In this document: one piece after another, positions 32,478-34,613 of the stretch
Layout: every line of letters starts with the position of its first letter
How positions within the stretch are numbered: the first letter of the stretch is position 1
Source of the DNA: an uncultured Sutterella sp.
Lineage (GTDB): Bacteria; Pseudomonadota; Gammaproteobacteria; Burkholderiales; Burkholderiaceae_F
DNA length: 34,613 nt
Reading direction: 5' to 3'
Assembly: GCA_900542195.1 (NCBI GenBank)
Contig: UQNA01000030.1
Span: 1 to 34,613 of the forward strand
Made by a program: the position numbers and the translations under genes
The notes under the pieces: generated by a model
Told to the model about the DNA's origin: nothing
Database searches by the model: none
What the model saw: the letters and a program-made list of their open reading frames with translations, nothing else

Positions 32478-34613
32478 TTAGACGTGCGAAGTTGAACGAC
32501 TTAATAAAGGTTCAGGAACCGTTATAGGCTGGATGGCCGGTTCTTCTTTCAAAGGTTCCGGCAGATGTTCCAAACCATTTTCTAATACCTGATCGATGGT
32601 ACGAACTGGAAGAATGCTTAAACCTTCTTTGACATTAGCCGGAACTTCTTCCAGATCTTTAATGTTTTCTTCCGGAATCAGAACTGTCTTAATGCCGCCT
32701 CTCAATGCAGCCAGAAGTTTTTCCTTCAAACCGCCAATCGGCAAGACTTCTCCGCGAAGTGTAATTTCTCCGGTCATGGCGACATCGGCTTTAACAGGAA
32801 TACCGGTCAACGCAGAAACTAAACCTAAAGTAATCGCAGAACCTGCACTTGGACCATCCTTAGGGATAGCTCCTTCAGGGAAGTGAACGTGAATGTCCGT
32901 CTCGCTAATCTGCTTATAAGAAATTCCCAGGCGAGATGCCCTTGAACGAACCACTGTGCGGGCAGCTTCAATTGATTCTTTCATGACATCGCCAAGAGAG
33001 CCGGTACGAGTAATAACGCCTTTGCCCGGCATTGTGGCAACTTCAATAGTAAGAAGATCTCCGCCGACCTCTGTCCAAGCTAGACCTGTAACTTGACCCA
33101 CCAAGTCTTTTTTATTCTTCATGCCGAAGTTAAAGCGTTTAACTCCTAAATAATCTCCAAGGTTCTTTGATGTAACAACAGTCTTGCCGGAGGCTTTCTT
33201 TAACAAAAGATCTTTGACTACTTTACGGCAAATCTTGCTGATCTCTTTTTCCAGGCCGCGGACTCCCGCTTCTCTTGTGTAGAAACGAACAATATCAACT
33301 ATTGCATCCTTTTCTACCTTTAACTCTTTGGCCATTACGCCGTTAAGTTTCATCTGCTTAGGGAGCAGATGGCGTTGAGCGATATGAACCTTTTCATCCT
33401 CTGTATAGCCTGAAAGGAAAATAACTTCCATTCTGTCAAGGAGAGGAGCCGGAATGTTCATAGAGTTGCTTGTGGCAATAAACATCACATCAGACAAGTC
33501 AAACTCGACTTCTAAGTAGTGATCTTGGAAAGTACTGTTTTGTTCCGGATCGAGTACTTCCAGCAAAGCCGCTGCAGGATCTCCTCTATAGTCCATTCCC
33601 ATCTTGTCAACTTCATCAAGAAGGAACAATGGATTATTTACTCCGGCCTTATTGATACTCTGCAAAATTCGACCGGGCATAGAGCCAACGTAAGTTCTCC
33701 TGTGTCCTCTGATTTCACTTTCATCCCTCACGCCGCCTAAAGCCATACGAACAAACTTCCTTCCTGTTGCTCGGGCAATAGACTGGCCTAAGGAAGTCTT
33801 TCCAACACCGGGAGCACCAACTAAGCAAAGAATTGGAGAGCGGACTTTTTTGACACGGCTCTGAACTGCTAAATACTCGATAATTCTTTCTTTGACTTTC
33901 TCCAAGCCATAGTGATCTTCGTCGAGAACCTTAGCAGCTCTTGCTAAATTACAGTTAATCCTGCTTCTCTTGGACCACGGCAATCCGAGCATAGTATCCA
34001 AATAGTTGCGTATAACGTTGGCTTCCGCACTATTTGAACCCATCATTCTTAACTTTTTGAGTTCAGAATTTGCCTTCTCAGTAGCCTCTTCGCTCATCTT
34101 GGCTGAAGCTATCTTCTCTTCATAGTCAGTGAACTCTTGTTCGTTCTGACCAAGTTCTTTCTGAATGGCTTTAACCTGTTCATGGAGATAGTAGTCTCTT
34201 TGACTCTTCTCCATTGACTGTTTAACACGTCCTCTGATGCGCTTTTCAGTTTGCTGAATATCTAACTCTTGTTCAAGAAGAGTCAGAAGAGTTTCCATTC
34301 TCTTAACTGCGTTCGTCCCTTCAAGGAGAGTCTGTTTTCTGTTCGGAGCAATCATAAGGAGCTGGGCGATCATATCGACCAGCTGGTGTCCGTCAGATAA
34401 CGTTTGAATCTTGTTTAATTGATCCGGAGTGATACGTTTGTTGTTCTTCTGATAAGTATCAAATGTTGAGAGCAATGCTCTTCTAACGGCCTCAAAAGAA
34501 GGATCGTCTACAGGGATTTCTTGGACTTCTTCATAAGTTGCGGTTAAAGCTCCGTCATTTAATGTTCTGAGGTTTTTAACCTTACAGCGGAAAAGTCCTT
34601 CCACTAGAACCTT
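32478..34613 (-). CDS. lon: ATP-dependent protease Lon (5' end outside the window)
   Basis: An AAA+ serine protease degrading misfolded and short-lived regulatory proteins. The 711 visible codons run to the right edge, so the first roughly 100 residues (start of the LAN domain) are missing; the GTG at 34604 is not the start, since KVLVEGL is the middle of the N-domain. Visible in order: the coiled part with QMEKSQRDYYLHEQ-like residues, Walker A GAPGVGKTS, Walker B LFLLDEVDKMG, and the protease domain with the Ser in GPSAGSA and the Lys in GGLKEKLLAA (Ser-Lys dyad). The C-terminal tail EEPAIQPITVPEPLLSRS is an extension beyond the core. The order lon-hupB-tRNA is typical. Confidence 0.96.
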   Translation of the reverse strand, partial: KVLVEGLFRCKVKNLRTLNDGALTATYEEVQEIPVDDPSFEAVRRALLSTFDTYQKNNKRITPDQLNKIQTLSDGHQLVDMIAQLLMIAPNRKQTLLEGTNAVKRMETLLTLLEQELDIQQTEKRIRGRVKQSMEKSQRDYYLHEQVKAIQKELGQNEQEFTDYEEKIASAKMSEEATEKANSELKKLRMMGSNSAEANVIRNYLDTMLGLPWSKRSRINCNLARAAKVLDEDHYGLEKVKERIIEYLAVQSRVKKVRSPILCLVGAPGVGKTSLGQSIARATGRKFVRMALGGVRDESEIRGHRRTYVGSMPGRILQSINKAGVNNPLFLLDEVDKMGMDYRGDPAAALLEVLDPEQNSTFQDHYLEVEFDLSDVMFIATSNSMNIPAPLLDRMEVIFLSGYTEDEKVHIAQRHLLPKQMKLNGVMAKELKVEKDAIVDIVRFYTREAGVRGLEKEISKICRKVVKDLLLKKASGKTVVTSKNLGDYLGVKRFNFGMKNKKDLVGQVTGLAWTEVGGDLLTIEVATMPGKGVITRTGSLGDVMKESIEAARTVVRSRASRLGISYKQISETDIHVHFPEGAIPKDGPSAGSAITLGLVSALTGIPVKADVAMTGEITLRGEVLPIGGLKEKLLAALRGGIKTVLIPEENIKDLEEVPANVKEGLSILPVRTIDQVLENGLEHLPEPLKEEPAIQPITVPEPLLSRSTSHV

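Noticed and set aside
34602..34604. GTG as the start of lon
   Set aside because: The residues before and after it belong to the conserved LAN domain; the gene simply runs off the window.
1..34613. CRISPR array, rRNA genes or intact insertion sequence
   Set aside because: No regularly spaced direct repeats, no rRNA sequence and no intact transposase frame were seen on either strand.

Overview
The window looks like a chromosomal piece of a gut-type betaproteobacterium of the Burkholderiales, probably Sutterellaceae (Sutterella/Parasutterella relatives). This rests on gene order (leuS-lptE-holA-proA and lon-hupB-tRNA-Val-tRNA-Asp with ppiD nearby are, from memory, usual in Burkholderiales), on the mix of an exported flavin reductase, a DASS carboxylate carrier, NSS amino-acid carriers and M20 peptidases, and on protein resemblance. 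No database search was run.

Layout. 1-2697: the 3' end of an H-NS-like gene and its terminator, a Fic-fold protein without the Fic catalytic motif (663-1841), then an 856-bp very AT-rich spacer. 2698-13148: housekeeping genes. uvrD is on the minus strand; leuS, lptE, holA, proA, an rlmL-like methyltransferase and an M20 amidohydrolase are on the plus strand, the last five packed with overlaps or gaps of 2-4 bases. 13242-16949: on the minus strand, an exported FAD reductase of the flavocytochrome c type and ppiD. 17272-17348: tRNA-Asp with its own promoter and terminator.

17473-20863 looks almost empty by ordinary gene calling. Read on the minus strand it is a chain of broken, mutually related coding remnants: four partial copies of one gene family, plus other fragments, around one intact unknown gene (20141-20551). 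This is the least ordinary part of the window.

20998-28588: a DASS transporter, an unknown lipoprotein, then an M20 peptidase with a TusA-like protein, divergent from two tandem NSS Na+/amino-acid symporters and a small unknown protein, and finally a small exported protein. 28734-31379: sdaA (serine deaminase) and a YihY membrane protein. 31511-34613: a minus-strand block of lon (5' end outside the window), hupB, tRNA-Val and a second tRNA-Asp identical to the first but inverted.

The two tRNA-Asp genes form a perfect 82-bp inverted repeat about 14 kb apart. They bound a segment that separates ppiD from lon-hupB-tRNA-Val-tRNA-Asp, which points to a rearrangement or insertion at the tRNA. The metabolic genes together (peptidases, amino-acid symporters, serine deaminase, dicarboxylate carrier, periplasmic fumarate-reductase-like flavoprotein) fit an anaerobic or microaerobic life on amino acids and organic acids rather than sugars; that is inference.
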